Assembly (NCBI GenBank): GCA_029061605.1 | Contig: JAIDRT010000053.1 | Location: forward strand, 37,641 to 101,640 | DNA length: 64,000 nucleotides | Direction of reading: 5' to 3' | From: Clostridia bacterium | Lineage (GTDB): Bacteria; Bacillota; Clostridia; Christensenellales; UBA3700 | Shown: positions 43,412-54,100 of the stretch, piece after piece | How positions within the stretch are numbered: the first letter of the stretch is position 1 | How the letters are laid out: every line of letters begins with the position of its first letter | The notes under the pieces: generated by a model | Told to the model about the DNA's origin: nothing | Databases searched by the model: none | Seen by the model: the letters and a program-made list of their open reading frames with translations, nothing else | Made by a program: the position numbers and the translations under genes

Positions 43412-44361
43412 ATCTGAAAGTCCTCTTTAGACGGAACTTTTGGAGCGTCGTCCTGCGCAGGTTTTTTGCGAGTGATTTTGCCTTGCACAGGCAGATAGTT
43501 ATCTTTTCGCAATTCTTTTTGGAATATCACTTTTCCATTTTGCACGTACTCAATTATGGCTCTGGACTTATAGCCCACGCTACTCTTCTTTGTCTCAACG
43601 TATTCGCCGTCTAAGTCCTGCTTGATTTCGCCTGAGAGTTCTTCCGTCCATTCTACGAGCGGCTCGGGCGGCTGCAAAACTTCAGTGATTTCGCTGCGCA
43701 GATTTATCTTATATGGCAACGGATGTCCGTAGACGTCAAAATATACCTTCCTGTCTTTGGTATATCCGTTGACTATCACGTCATAATCGCTGTCGTTGAG
43801 CAGTACCAAGTCGATAAATTCACTGACGGTAGCGTCTTGCGAAAGTCCGCAATAAGAAGACGGCAAAGAGTGCGACTGAACAGATTGAGCAGTTAAGCCT
43901 GCCCTTATCCAAGCATTATAAAGAGTAGTCGACACTTGACACACTCCGCCGCCTACGCCCTCGGTGTATTCGCCGTTGAGAATGACTTTGGCATTTTTAT
44001 ATCCTCTCTCTTCGTTCCTCAATCCCACGACGGTGTTGAAAGACAATGTCTCTCCCTTCTTTACGACGAGCCAGCAAAAGTTACTACTAGCCAACGCCAC
44101 GTTGTGAGCGCGCTCTTCCTTAGACGTGGAATAATCTGTGTTAAAAGAACTGACAAGTTGCATTTTTGGCGAAAAGCCGTAGGGATTGGGACTGCTCATA
44201 GCAGCGACTGCCTGCATCTTTTGCCCTGCGTATAACAATACTCCGCCAATTGTAATCATTACTAAGGCGATACAAATAATAAATAAAAATATGCAGATAT
44301 ATATTTTCCTACGACTTTTCACAGTAATATTTTGTGAATGAAGCGTAATTATATACTGCAT
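43378..44361 (-). CDS. VanW-family protein with repeat-derived tail
   Basis: A 327-residue cell-surface protein: one transmembrane helix (about 20-45), then the VanW domain with FNTVVGLRNEERGYKNA and EGVGGGVCQVSTTLYNA, and a G5-like beta domain (about 230-300) ahead of a basic tail. VanW occurs beside some vancomycin-resistance genes, but its role is unknown; wall-associated functions are likely. The last residues (RFFDFATLHS) are encoded by a dispersed repeat. It lies 28 bp after the HAD phosphatase gene. Start uncertain: no clear ribosome binding site at the ATG; a GTG 13 codons later is possible. Confidence 0.85.
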   Translation of the reverse strand: MQYIITLHSQNITVKSRRKIYICIFLFIICIALVMITIGGVLLYAGQKMQAVAAMSSPNPYGFSPKMQLVSSFNTDYSTSKEERAHNVALASSNFCWLVVKKGETLSFNTVVGLRNEERGYKNAKVILNGEYTEGVGGGVCQVSTTLYNAWIRAGLTAQSVQSHSLPSSYCGLSQDATVSEFIDLVLLNDSDYDVIVNGYTKDRKVYFDVYGHPLPYKINLRSEITEVLQPPEPLVEWTEELSGEIKQDLDGEYVETKKSSVGYKSRAIIEYVQNGKVIFQKELRKDNYLPVQGKITRKKPAQDDAPKVPSKEDFQIRFFDFATLHS

Positions 44362-44389
44362 AATTTTGGCAAAGCATTGTCAAAAGGTC

Positions 44390-45034
44390 TTATCCGATTA
44401 TTCTTTCATACAACTCTCTTGGCGAATGGACTATGACCTTTGCTCCAGCCTCGACGAGTTGGGCGTGAGTTCTAAATCCCCAATCTACGGCAATCAAAAT
44501 CATATTGCAATTTCTTGCAAACTCACAATCCACTTCGCTGTCGCCCACGTATACAATACCGTCACAGGAAAGTCCATTCTCCTTGCAAGCAAGGTCAAAC
44601 AGATCTCTATTAGGTTTTGCGGGAATATCGTCGCGAGAGCCATATACTCCGTCAAATAAATCTCCAAAAAAGCGCTTTGCCAAGTCTTTTGTTGCGCCGT
44701 CGTATTTGTTGGAAATCAACACGAGTTTAAAGCCGTCAGCCTTGAGCAATTGCAACGTATCTACTATTCCGTCAAAAGGTTTAGTCGTGTCGGCTTTGTG
44801 CGCGTCGTAATATTCCTTGAATATCTCTCTGCACTTCTCCAACTCTTCTTCATCCCTGCAATTCATAAGGTCGCGCAACAAGTTGCGGATGCCGTGACCT
44901 ATTGCCGATCGCACCGTCTCCACACTCTGTTTGGGATAGCCCAACTTGGCAAGCGCGTAATTCGCCGACTTGGCTAGATCAGGAAGAGTATCAAGCACCG
45001 TGCCATCTAAATCAAAAAAAACTGTCTTTTGCAT
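44390..45034 (-). CDS. HAD-family phosphatase, phosphoglycolate-phosphatase-like
   Basis: A 214-residue haloacid-dehalogenase phosphatase. Motif I is FFDLDGTVLD, motif II LVLISNKYDG, motif III the Lys in PAKPNRD and motif IV YVGDSEVDCEFA; a helical cap lies at about 15-85. Close in layout to Gph and to PpaX-type pyrophosphatases; the true substrate cannot be told. AAGGA lies 5 nt before the ATG. Confidence 0.9.
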   Translation of the reverse strand: MQKTVFFDLDGTVLDTLPDLAKSANYALAKLGYPKQSVETVRSAIGHGIRNLLRDLMNCRDEEELEKCREIFKEYYDAHKADTTKPFDGIVDTLQLLKADGFKLVLISNKYDGATKDLAKRFFGDLFDGVYGSRDDIPAKPNRDLFDLACKENGLSCDGIVYVGDSEVDCEFARNCNMILIAVDWGFRTHAQLVEAGAKVIVHSPRELYERIIG

Positions 45035-45117
45035 AAATCCTTAAAATATTTATCCTTTTTTATGTTACTGCAACTATTTTGTCACACCAACAACATTACG
45101 TCACTCAACAATATTAT

Positions 45118-45150
45118 GTCACCTCGAGCGCAGTCGAGAGGTCTCTATCC
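45118..45150 (+). repeat. Dispersed hairpin repeat, type B
   Basis: GTCACCTCGAGCGCAG followed by TCGAGAGGTCTCTATCC, then the small palindrome GTTGAGACATCTCAAC next to the thiN stop codon. Confidence 0.85.
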
Positions 45151-45176
45151 GTATATACACTGTTGAGACATCTCAA

Positions 45177-45779
45177 CTAAATATTATTTACTATCAACAA
45201 TACGTATCCGTCTTTGACTTCAATCTCGCAGTCGCCGTCCAACAATTCGTTGCTCACTCCGATAGGAAAAGTATTTGTTAAAGTCGCGTTTGTCAAAGGG
45301 TATTTGCCATTGCGAATATACACTCCCTTTGCTTCGTCAAAAGCAAACAGCGAAAAAGTCTGCCCCTTGCTTCCACAAATTATCTTTTTGCCAGTCACGA
45401 CTTCCGCCATACAGTCTTTACCTACCAAAGACACCTTCGCGCCTTTTTTTGCAAAGTCGTAAGCGCATTGCAAATTGGCAAGAGTATGGTCAAGTCTTCC
45501 GCCCAACGCTCCGTATACGACGAATTCGCCGTAGCCTCTTTTGAGCGCCTCTTCAAATGCGAGATACATATCGGTATAATCCTTGACAGGGTCGTGTCTG
45601 AGCGTAGCAATTCCCTCGGGAAGGTACCCAAGGGAATCAAAATCTCCTACTGCCAAGTCTACTCGGCATATATCTTTGATATGACGATAACCGCCGTCTA
45701 CAGCAATCACGAAATCTTGTCCGTCAACGCAAAATTGCTCAGCGCAAAAATCTCCGTTGCCGACGAATACGCATTTCAT
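45177..45779 (-). CDS. thiN: Thiamine pyrophosphokinase
   Basis: Converts thiamine and ATP to thiamine diphosphate. 200 residues with the family core: AVDGGYRHI, LAVGDFDSLG, KDYTDMYLAFEEAL and YGALGGRLDHTLANLQ. It follows the iron-alcohol-dehydrogenase gene by only 3 bp and lacks its own clear ribosome binding site, so it is probably cotranscribed and translationally coupled. No TPP riboswitch is visible. Confidence 0.93.
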   Translation of the reverse strand: MKCVFVGNGDFCAEQFCVDGQDFVIAVDGGYRHIKDICRVDLAVGDFDSLGYLPEGIATLRHDPVKDYTDMYLAFEEALKRGYGEFVVYGALGGRLDHTLANLQCAYDFAKKGAKVSLVGKDCMAEVVTGKKIICGSKGQTFSLFAFDEAKGVYIRNGKYPLTNATLTNTFPIGVSNELLDGDCEIEVKDGYVLLIVNNI

Positions 45780-45782
45780 AGT

Positions 45783-47018
45783 TTAAGCCTGCTCGCTTGC
45801 GTTTGCGCTTTTGGGCGGACAAACCTGTCTAAACATATTCTCAAGGTCTTTTTTGCTCATAAACTTTGGCACTGGATAAAGCGGATGCGCTTCTGCGTAC
45901 GCTCTGTCGACCATTGTCGGAAGGTCTTTTTCTTCCACAACGCCTTCGATTTTCTCCGGAATATCCATAGCCTTGTTCATATCCTTGATAGCCTGGATAA
46001 ATTTCTTTGCTTTGACCTCGTCGCTCTCGCCGTCTATGCCGACGATCGTCGCAAGTTTTGCAAGTTTTTTATAAATACTGCTTCCAAACCAATCAAGTAT
46101 GTGCGGAAGTATTACGGAATTTGCAAGACCGTGCGGGGTGTGATAAAAACCGCCCATCGTATGCGCCATTGCGTGAACGTAACCTACGTACGCTCTCGTA
46201 AACGCTGCGCCGGCATAAAAAGCGCCTTTGAGCATATTCTCTCTCGCCTGCAAGTTCTGACCGTCGTTATACGCAGTAACAAGGTTGTCGAAAATAAGTT
46301 TGACAGCCTTCTCCGCGTCTGCTTTAGTCTGCTTGGTGTTGCCCTTGCCTATATACGCCTCGACAGCGTGCGTCAATGCGTCCATACCTGTCGTCGACGT
46401 GATATGCTTGGGAAGCCCTGTCGTCAAAGTCGCGTCAAGCAAAGCATACTCGGGTATAAGCGCGTGATCGTTGATTGCGTATTTCTCGTGCGTCTGAGAA
46501 TTGGTGATGACCGCAGCCAAGGTCGTTTCGCTTCCGGTACCTGCCGTCGTGGGTATTGCGACGAGCGTAGGAAGTTTTTTGCCGACTTTGAGTATTCCCT
46601 TCATTTGCGGTATCTGCTTTTTTGGCTTAGCAACTCTTGCGCCCACTGCTTTTGCGCAGTCCATAGACGAGCCGCCGCCAAGAGCGATAATACACTGGCA
46701 TTTCTCGTCCTTATACATCTGCAAAGCCTGCTCGACAATATCTATCGTAGGATTGGGACACACTTCGCTAAACAACGCGCAATGCAAACCTACTTTCTCG
46801 CAACCGTCGATAATGGGTTGAGGCATTCCCAACTTCATAAGCATAGGGTCTGTGACAAGCAAGACGCTGTCAAAGCCTTTGTCTTTAAAAAACTTAGGCA
46901 AATCGGCAATGCCATTATCTAAATTAAGAAGTTGAGGCTGACGCCATTTTAAAAACGGCGAAACGATATATATCGTCTTTTGATAAGTTCTGTACCAGGC
47001 TTTTTGGAAAATATTCAT
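45783..47018 (-). CDS. Iron-containing alcohol dehydrogenase
   Basis: A 411-residue NAD(P)H-dependent Fe-ADH. Cofactor motif GGGSSMDCAKAVG and PTTAGTGSETT, iron-binding GYVHAMAHTMGGFYHTPHGLAN with its three histidines. Likely an aldehyde or ketone reductase in fermentation; the substrate is open. AAAGGAG precedes the ATG and a promoter lies at 47052-47081. thiN follows in the same unit. Confidence 0.93.
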   Translation of the reverse strand: MNIFQKAWYRTYQKTIYIVSPFLKWRQPQLLNLDNGIADLPKFFKDKGFDSVLLVTDPMLMKLGMPQPIIDGCEKVGLHCALFSEVCPNPTIDIVEQALQMYKDEKCQCIIALGGGSSMDCAKAVGARVAKPKKQIPQMKGILKVGKKLPTLVAIPTTAGTGSETTLAAVITNSQTHEKYAINDHALIPEYALLDATLTTGLPKHITSTTGMDALTHAVEAYIGKGNTKQTKADAEKAVKLIFDNLVTAYNDGQNLQARENMLKGAFYAGAAFTRAYVGYVHAMAHTMGGFYHTPHGLANSVILPHILDWFGSSIYKKLAKLATIVGIDGESDEVKAKKFIQAIKDMNKAMDIPEKIEGVVEEKDLPTMVDRAYAEAHPLYPVPKFMSKKDLENMFRQVCPPKSANASEQA

Positions 47019-47051
47019 AAACTGCTCCTTTTAAGCAAAATCAATAATTAA

Positions 47052-47081
47052 ATTATATATCTTACGCGCTCAAAAAGTCAA
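47052..47081 (-). promoter_or_regulatory. Promoter of the alcohol dehydrogenase-thiN unit
   Basis: On the minus strand TTGACT (47081-47076), 18 nt, TATAAT (47057-47052). Confidence 0.65.
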
Positions 47082-47220
47082 ACGATATACCTATAATCAA
47101 AAGGGCTTCTAATACTTTTTTTATTTTAAATAAAATTTCCTATTTATTTCAACAAATTCAGTTAAAATTCAGCACCGCGAACAAAAATGATAGTGAACCA
47201 AAATATAAAGGAGGCATATT

Positions 47221-50200
47221 ATGAAAAAATCAAAACTAACGCTGTTGTGCATTTTGCTTGTTATGGCGATAACTTTTACGAGCGTATTCCTCGTAAGTTG
47301 TGACGGAAACGACGATCCAACCCCTGATAAGCAAGAAGCATACATTGACGCAGGATTGATCCAACGATTTATCTATGACGGCAATGTGCACAACGTACAG
47401 GCAACGCTCAACCACGACGAGGCGACGTTGAGTTACTCGCCCCAACAAGGTTATACGGAAATAGGCGATTACAACATCACTATTTCTGCGCCAGAAACAA
47501 AAAATTACAACGCTACGTCGCTCACGGTGCTTTTGAAGATAGTAAGCGACTCCAAAGAACTTGAAGACTCAGTAATGACTCGCTGGCAAAATCTATTGAC
47601 AGACGTAAAAGATGTCTTCTCTGTTGACAACGGCGACGTCAAAGTCAATATCAAAGCCGAAGCAAACATTACGCCAACCAAAGGCGAAGTCAGCAAATTC
47701 AAATTGGACGCCGTAGGCAACCTCAACTTGGCAAACACTTCAAACAACAAGACGAATTTCCACGTGCTTTTTGGAGCCAACGACAATCAATACGGCTTAT
47801 ATATCCAAAACGGCGGCACGTATCTAAAACTCAATGACGACATATTCTTCCTGAATAATGCCGATATTATGTCGTTGCTGCCCAAAAATGACGAGGCGTC
47901 TGCGCTTAAAGACGGCGATTCGTCTATGATAGACGCAATAATAGACCTTCTGCCATTGGCACTCTTCTCAAGTTTGGACGACATATCCAACACGGACGGC
48001 GTATGGAACTTGTCGCTTGATATAACGAAAATCTGGAACAAAGTTAAATTGGTAGTTCTTCCAATAGTTGGAAGCAACGTATTGAGCCAAGAAAACATTG
48101 AGATTTTGGATGAATTCTTCACAACAAATCAAATTACTTTTAAATTAGTCCTTGATTTCAACGCGACAAATTCTGCGACTGCAAAAGCCGAACTGAACGT
48201 CGCTACTTACGGCGCTTTTAAAGCCAACGTAACTGCAATGGAGATTGCAAACGGCGCTTTTGACAAAGTAGAAGGAGCGCTTACCCAGGCTCAAATGGAT
48301 AGCGCAAAAGCAATCAATGCCGCCAACGCTCAAATCCAAGGCACGCTTGCGCTCGTAAACAAAAGTGGAGAAACCTATGAGCATCTCAATTGGAAGTTGG
48401 TCGCCGACATAGAACCTTTTGCGCTGGCGCAAGCCATCAAAGAGGCTCAAGCAAGCGCTGACACAATGAGTTGGCTCAACAACGAAGACGTACGCAAAAT
48501 GAAAGTGTATTTCTCTTTGTATCACGTTCATCAAGCAGGCGACGGCGTGGAATGCGTTGACGCTATGTGCCCCACGAGAGCAGGCGGAATGGAAGATACG
48601 ACGATTCTTGATATCGCATTCGACCCGCAAAACTTCGGCGACAGCAAACTTTATCTTGCGGCAAATCTAAGCAGAATCTTCTCTGCAAAATCTTTGACTG
48701 CAACCTTGAAGAATCTCAACGGTCTTATCAATTCTATGGCAGGACCCAAATTGACAGGTCTTCTAGACGAGAATTTCTTCACAGCAATAGATTTGACAAA
48801 GACAGTCGTAAGTTCTGACTCCGACGAGCCAAGCGATCCAGACGGTGATGACGACAAATTGGACATCAAGACAATTATCAATCCGATATTCGACTTGCTG
48901 ACAAGCGGTATCCAGATCCAAAACAACGCAATTACTCTTGATATGGAACAAACTTACGCTTTGCTTGACAGCATACTCGACTTGAATTCTCTCATCAATA
49001 TCAATCTTGAGAATATGATCAAAATCAATGCGACCAACGTAAAAGACGCATTGTTCAAAGGTCTTCTCTCTCCCGATGACGAAGACGAGACAGAAAAGGC
49101 ATTCAATTCTATATCTTTGGGCATAACTTCTATTGAATACGGCAACGCCGAAAATTTCAACTGCAAAGAAGCAATTACTCACGACCCGATTGACACTTCA
49201 AAAGTTCGCGCTTTTGGCGGAAGTAAGCCGCTCTCTTTAGACGGCTCCAACGCAAAGACGACTGGCAGAGTCTTCAATACTAAGCAAACTTACGACGACT
49301 ATACCGCAGCAGGCGGCATACACGTCACACTTGAAGAACTCGACGCAGACGTCGTAGGCAAACTTATCGAATATACTTACACCGCAATGGACGGTCAAAC
49401 TTATACGGCGTATACTCAAATAATTGCGTATGAGGGGCTTGACAAGACAAAACTCAACACTCCGCAAACCATCAAAGCAATCGTATTGCCACTCGACGGC
49501 AAGGGCGGATTGTTCAGCGACCTCTTGTGGTCAATACTCCACTCTCTTGGATCAGGCGGTCTTATCGCAGGCTTCTTGCCAAGCAACATAACCATACCTT
49601 TCAGAGCCGACGTAATTGATATGCAAATCACTTTGACTGAAGTGGAAAGCGCAGAATTTACGCTCAACACTCCGTTTGAAGACAAGTACGTCCTCACTCC
49701 TTACGAATTTGACGTAACTGCAAAGTTGGATATGAGTAAATACCTCGACGGAACAATCGCGCTCAAATATACGGACGGATTTACGCGTACGATAAGCGCA
49801 AACTGCTCTTCCGACCTTTTGGACGGCAAGTATCTTATCAACGACGGCAACGAGTATACTATCACTTTGAGTCACTACTCTATGCCCGACGTCAAGAAAG
49901 AATATAAGGTACAGGCGCAAACTCCTGACAAACCTTCTTTGATCATCAACAGTAACGGCGGAATTTCCGTATTGACTTACGGCGCTACGCAAGACCTCCA
50001 ACTTGGAGTAGTAGTCAAAGCAAGTTCTTCCTCTTCCGCTAAAGAGATCCCCTCAACGGATTACAAATTGACGATTGGCGGCAAAGCGCTTGACGAAATC
50101 TTGTTGGATTGCGACGACGCAAAGAAGTTTGAGTTGGCATTGTCTTCCGACGACGTAAAAATCAACTTCAAGCAAAGCGTGGCAAAGACGACGTCCGCTA

Positions 50201-51033
50201 CAGCATACTTCTATTTGACGTATAGCGACGGCTCTAAGAGCGCAGAGACAAAATACACCAAGTCCTTTACCAAAGTTGCGCAAGAGGCAAACTGGGAATA
50301 TATGAGCGGTCTCAGCAACCTTGGCGAAAACCTCAACGGAAAACTTACTTACACTTATTGGAAAGATAGCGACGACGAATTCGCAGACGCAAGAAAACTT
50401 ACGTTGCTCTTTGAGGACGGCAAGTACTATATGGTAGACAACGCTGAAGAGCCAACTGTAAAAGTCGAAGTAAATCTCATCGCTTACGACAAGAACGACA
50501 AGTCAAAGACGGATATATTAGTAAACGGCGTTATTCCGTTTGAAAAACTTCAAGAGTTGTCTTATGACTCGGCGAAGAAGACAAGCAAAACCGTATCTAT
50601 CAACATCAGCGCAACCTTCACCGTAGAAGGAAAGAGTGTGACCAAAGAAAAGACTTCTCAAAGTCTCACTGCGGCATACAACCTTACCACCGGCACTTAC
50701 GTATCAAAAATCGAAACTGAAAAAACCTTTGACGATTTGATGAAATTCGTAGTGTTGACTCAAAACGGCGAATCTCACGATATGCGCCTTGCATACAAAA
50801 ACGGTAAGTACGTATTCGCTGATACGTTCGACGGCGCAAAACTTGACGACATTCAAGTAGAAATAGTGGCAAATATTGCAATCAACTCGTCTACGTTAGG
50901 AGAAGAAATAACTTTGACGGACGGAAAGTTGGGCGCAGATCAAAGCGGCAACAAAGTGACGCTGACCGTCAAGTTTACTTACGACGGACGCGAATACTCG
51001 TCAGCCGTACTTAACAACAAAACTGTAGCATAA
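47221..51033 (+). CDS. Giant lipoprotein 1, paralogue of the one at 51154
   Basis: A 1270-residue surface lipoprotein. Lipobox FLVSC at about residue 28, an MBG-like domain (about 40-108, with FIYDGNVHNV and NYNATSLTV), then a long region without recognised domains and Asp/Ser-rich linkers. Around 435-480 is a His/Cys motif (YHVHQAG, Cys445, Cys450) followed by DIAFDPQNFGDSKLYLAANL, and around 720-790 a segment VVGKLIEYTYTAMDG; both recur in the 1008-residue lipoprotein on the opposite strand. The C-terminal third looks like repeated beta-sandwich domains. AAGGAGG lies 8 nt before ATG. Function unknown. Confidence 0.8.
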   Translation: MKKSKLTLLCILLVMAITFTSVFLVSCDGNDDPTPDKQEAYIDAGLIQRFIYDGNVHNVQATLNHDEATLSYSPQQGYTEIGDYNITISAPETKNYNATSLTVLLKIVSDSKELEDSVMTRWQNLLTDVKDVFSVDNGDVKVNIKAEANITPTKGEVSKFKLDAVGNLNLANTSNNKTNFHVLFGANDNQYGLYIQNGGTYLKLNDDIFFLNNADIMSLLPKNDEASALKDGDSSMIDAIIDLLPLALFSSLDDISNTDGVWNLSLDITKIWNKVKLVVLPIVGSNVLSQENIEILDEFFTTNQITFKLVLDFNATNSATAKAELNVATYGAFKANVTAMEIANGAFDKVEGALTQAQMDSAKAINAANAQIQGTLALVNKSGETYEHLNWKLVADIEPFALAQAIKEAQASADTMSWLNNEDVRKMKVYFSLYHVHQAGDGVECVDAMCPTRAGGMEDTTILDIAFDPQNFGDSKLYLAANLSRIFSAKSLTATLKNLNGLINSMAGPKLTGLLDENFFTAIDLTKTVVSSDSDEPSDPDGDDDKLDIKTIINPIFDLLTSGIQIQNNAITLDMEQTYALLDSILDLNSLININLENMIKINATNVKDALFKGLLSPDDEDETEKAFNSISLGITSIEYGNAENFNCKEAITHDPIDTSKVRAFGGSKPLSLDGSNAKTTGRVFNTKQTYDDYTAAGGIHVTLEELDADVVGKLIEYTYTAMDGQTYTAYTQIIAYEGLDKTKLNTPQTIKAIVLPLDGKGGLFSDLLWSILHSLGSGGLIAGFLPSNITIPFRADVIDMQITLTEVESAEFTLNTPFEDKYVLTPYEFDVTAKLDMSKYLDGTIALKYTDGFTRTISANCSSDLLDGKYLINDGNEYTITLSHYSMPDVKKEYKVQAQTPDKPSLIINSNGGISVLTYGATQDLQLGVVVKASSSSSAKEIPSTDYKLTIGGKALDEILLDCDDAKKFELALSSDDVKINFKQSVAKTTSATAYFYLTYSDGSKSAETKYTKSFTKVAQEANWEYMSGLSNLGENLNGKLTYTYWKDSDDEFADARKLTLLFEDGKYYMVDNAEEPTVKVEVNLIAYDKNDKSKTDILVNGVIPFEKLQELSYDSAKKTSKTVSINISATFTVEGKSVTKEKTSQSLTAAYNLTTGTYVSKIETEKTFDDLMKFVVLTQNGESHDMRLAYKNGKYVFADTFDGAKLDDIQVEIVANIAINSSTLGEEITLTDGKLGADQSGNKVTLTVKFTYDGREYSSAVLNNKTVA

Positions 51034-51044
51034 ATCTTCGCAAT

Positions 51045-51081
51045 GGGGAATAGTTTAAATGCATTTCCCTCCCTATTCCCC
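51045..51081. terminator. First hairpin between the giant lipoprotein genes
   Basis: 9-bp perfect stem GGGGAATAG/CTATTCCCC with a 19-nt loop, 11 bp past the stop codon of the plus-strand gene. Confidence 0.55.
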
Positions 51082-51099
51082 TTGCAGCAATTCCCACAA

Positions 51100-51131
51100 A
51101 AAACGGCGCGGTCTCAAGACTGCGTCGTTTT
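51100..51131. terminator. Bidirectional terminator between the giant lipoprotein genes
   Basis: A stem of up to 15 bp (AAAACGGCGC... with ...GCGTCGTTTT, two G-T pairs), with A/T-runs at the base in both directions, between converging genes. Confidence 0.8.
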
Positions 51132-51153
51132 ATTTCAAAGGTGATTAAATTAA

Positions 51154-54100
51154 TTATTCAAAAGTTTTTTCGACGATTATTTCTTGCTCGCAATAAGAAG
51201 AGCCGAGTTTAATGCGTACCTTGTAATACCCGCTCTTTAAGAATTGTACCCTTGTTCTCACCGCGATTTCTTCATAAAGCGTAGGCGGAAGGTCTATGGC
51301 AAAATCATTATCTACGATATTGTTGTCAACGCGAATCTCCGATATATCAAAATACTGCTCTGCGTCAGCAGGCTCTTGATACAAAAGCGTTCCGTAAGAA
51401 CTGATATATCCTCTCAGCACCTGTACTGATATCGTAGAAGATACGCCCCATTCTCCGTGATAGGTATTGGAGATACCTGCCGAGAAAGTATAAGTATATC
51501 CCTCAAAATAATGCGAATTTACGCTCGTCGTATTCTCTATCTTATATTTGCTCTCGTCTCTCTTTTCCGACTTGGGCAAAATATAGAGAGGGATTGACTT
51601 TTCAAGATGCGCATAGCAGAAAGTCAAAGTATATCTGCCAATCTTATTTATGACTATGCTATTAGTCAAAGAAGTCGGATTGACGTAAAAATACTCGTTG
51701 GCTTCGTCAATTGCATATCCGTTTATCTTGATATAGTCTGCCGTCAAGACCAACTCAACGACGCTGTCGTCGGCAAGCGTAAATACAAGTCTGCCTACGC
51801 GCAATTGGGAAGAATATCCAACGTCGCTCTGCTCAAGCGAAAGTTCTTGCGCGGTGGTTATCAAAGCCATATCTTTTGCCGGCTTTACTCGTACCGTCTC
51901 GCCGTAATACTCTCCAAACAGATAAAATTGCAGCACGGTATCTTTATCTGCGCCTATATATCTGTTGCCGGAGTAATCCGTCAGCAAAAGTTCTTTTGCA
52001 TTGGCGGCGCTTAGATATATGCTTTTGCTCTTGCCGCCTTGATAATTTATTACGGCAGAAATTCTCTCGGGAGTGTCGTCACTGCTCAACTTCTCGCCTT
52101 GCATATACTCCGACTTTTCAAAATGCGCGTAATCTACGCCCTCGACTTTATCCAACTTAATATAAGACGTAACTGTTTTACAAAGCCATCTGCTCCAACT
52201 GTACTTTCTCAACGCTTCCCACACTTTGCCGTCAAAATATCCCCGACCCGTGGGAATACAGTAAAGTTCGACTTTCTGCCAACCGTCATTTTGCAGATCA
52301 ATTGGCGAGTGATCTACTACGTATAACTGCGCGTCAAACTGTTCTCCGTAGATATCTTCCGCCCGAGCGTAGACGTAAGAGCCAATTATTCTTTCCGTCT
52401 CGTCGGCGCTGATAGGAGTATTTGCCGCGTACAAAACGCCGTCCACGTATTCTTCATTATACAGACTGACTACTTCAAAAGTATTATTGCCGTCGACAGT
52501 CTCTTGACTTTGACAAAAATAATTCAATGCGGGAGGTCTGCTAATAAAGCCCTTTGTATATTGCTTGGTGCCCACCACGTCGTTGCCGTAAAGGTGTATC
52601 GCGCTTCGCTTGATATCGTACGGCGAGACGTTTTGCCTATAATAAGTCTGCTCCACCGTCAAAGTATCTATCTGATAATTATCGCATCTAAACACGCTCA
52701 TAAGCGAACTAGCCGTCTGGCTCGACATTCCCAAGACTTGCAAAACATCTTCAATAGGCGCGCTTAAACCTAAGTCGCTGTAAATCAACGTCAACAATAA
52801 TTCTTCTCCAATCGTCTTGCCGTCCTCTTCGGATTCTTCTAGCGATCTTGAGATCTGTCTCTTTAGCGTCTCTGCTGATATGATTGTCAACCAATACTCG
52901 GGTATCTGCGTATTTAGTAAATTTTGTGAAATATTAAAAAACTTTGACGTGACCCGACTTCCTATCAAAGCGCGCAGACCAACGCTTATATATATGTCGT
53001 ATGAGCCAAAGTCTTTTGGCGAGAACGCCACGTCAAAAATTGCGCCTTTTGCCGGATCGTATTTATCCTTACAGAATGCGCCGCATTGCGAATTGCAGAT
53101 ATGCGACACTCGCATATGGAAAAAGTTGTCGTCGTCAAGTTTGGTCAAATCCCAATCCTCGGCGATCAATTCAAGCATATCCAACTTGGCTCTGAATTCA
53201 TAATCGTATTGCATTTCGACGCGATTTGAATTGGTGTTTTCAAGTTTAACTACTCCAACGGAAGTTGCTTCAAATAGTCTTACTTCCTCATACTCTCCGT
53301 CGTCGGGATAGTATTCGACTATAGACTCGTCTTTGCCGTTGGCAATAAGAATACGCGACATATTAAACTTGATTTTTTTGTTCTGCTCTCCGTCTTGCAA
53401 GACGAGTTCTTCACTGCCTATCGAACTCAACTTGCCGTCGGACAAACTAATATTGATTTTTCCCTTGAGAGGGGGAGTTTTTGAAAGCATATCTTCATAG
53501 TTTTCCACTTTTGCAATTGAGAAAAACAACTTTTGCAGCAGTTCTGGCAACTTTGCAAACGTCTCTCGTGTGATCGCGCTGTCAAGCCCCTTTTTTAAAT
53601 CAAAATCAAAAGTATAGACGCTGTGGTCAGCATTGGCGGTAGCGTCAGTAAAAAACACTCTTCCAAACAATATAAAGACAACGCCCATTGTGGAATAATT
53701 GACATCTTCTCCAAAGAGTCCTACGACTTTGGTCAAAGCATACAATAGAGGCGCATTGTCAAAACGGTTGCGAACGTACTGCCCTGTCTCTTCGTCATAA
53801 TACTGCCAATAAAGCAAATCTCCGTCGTTATAAAATTGCAAAAATATCTGTCTACTCTCTCCGACGACTTTTTCTATATTCAACACGCCTTGTTGAGAAT
53901 TTTTATTTTGAAAGTCAAGATTGAGTTTGAGCGCGCAATCGTATTTATCGCCGTTATCTATGTCAGTTATGTCTATATTGAAATCGCAGGTAACCGCTTC
54001 TTTTGTATCAACCTTTAAAAACTGTGCGTCAATAGCCGCCGCCACGTCATAAAGATAATCTCGCCAATCCTTGATTGGGATATTCTCTTCGTTAGGCGTA

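Noticed and set aside
45468..46922. 484-codon open frame on the plus strand
   Set aside because: It lies antisense to thiN and the iron alcohol dehydrogenase, both clear family members, and resembles no protein.
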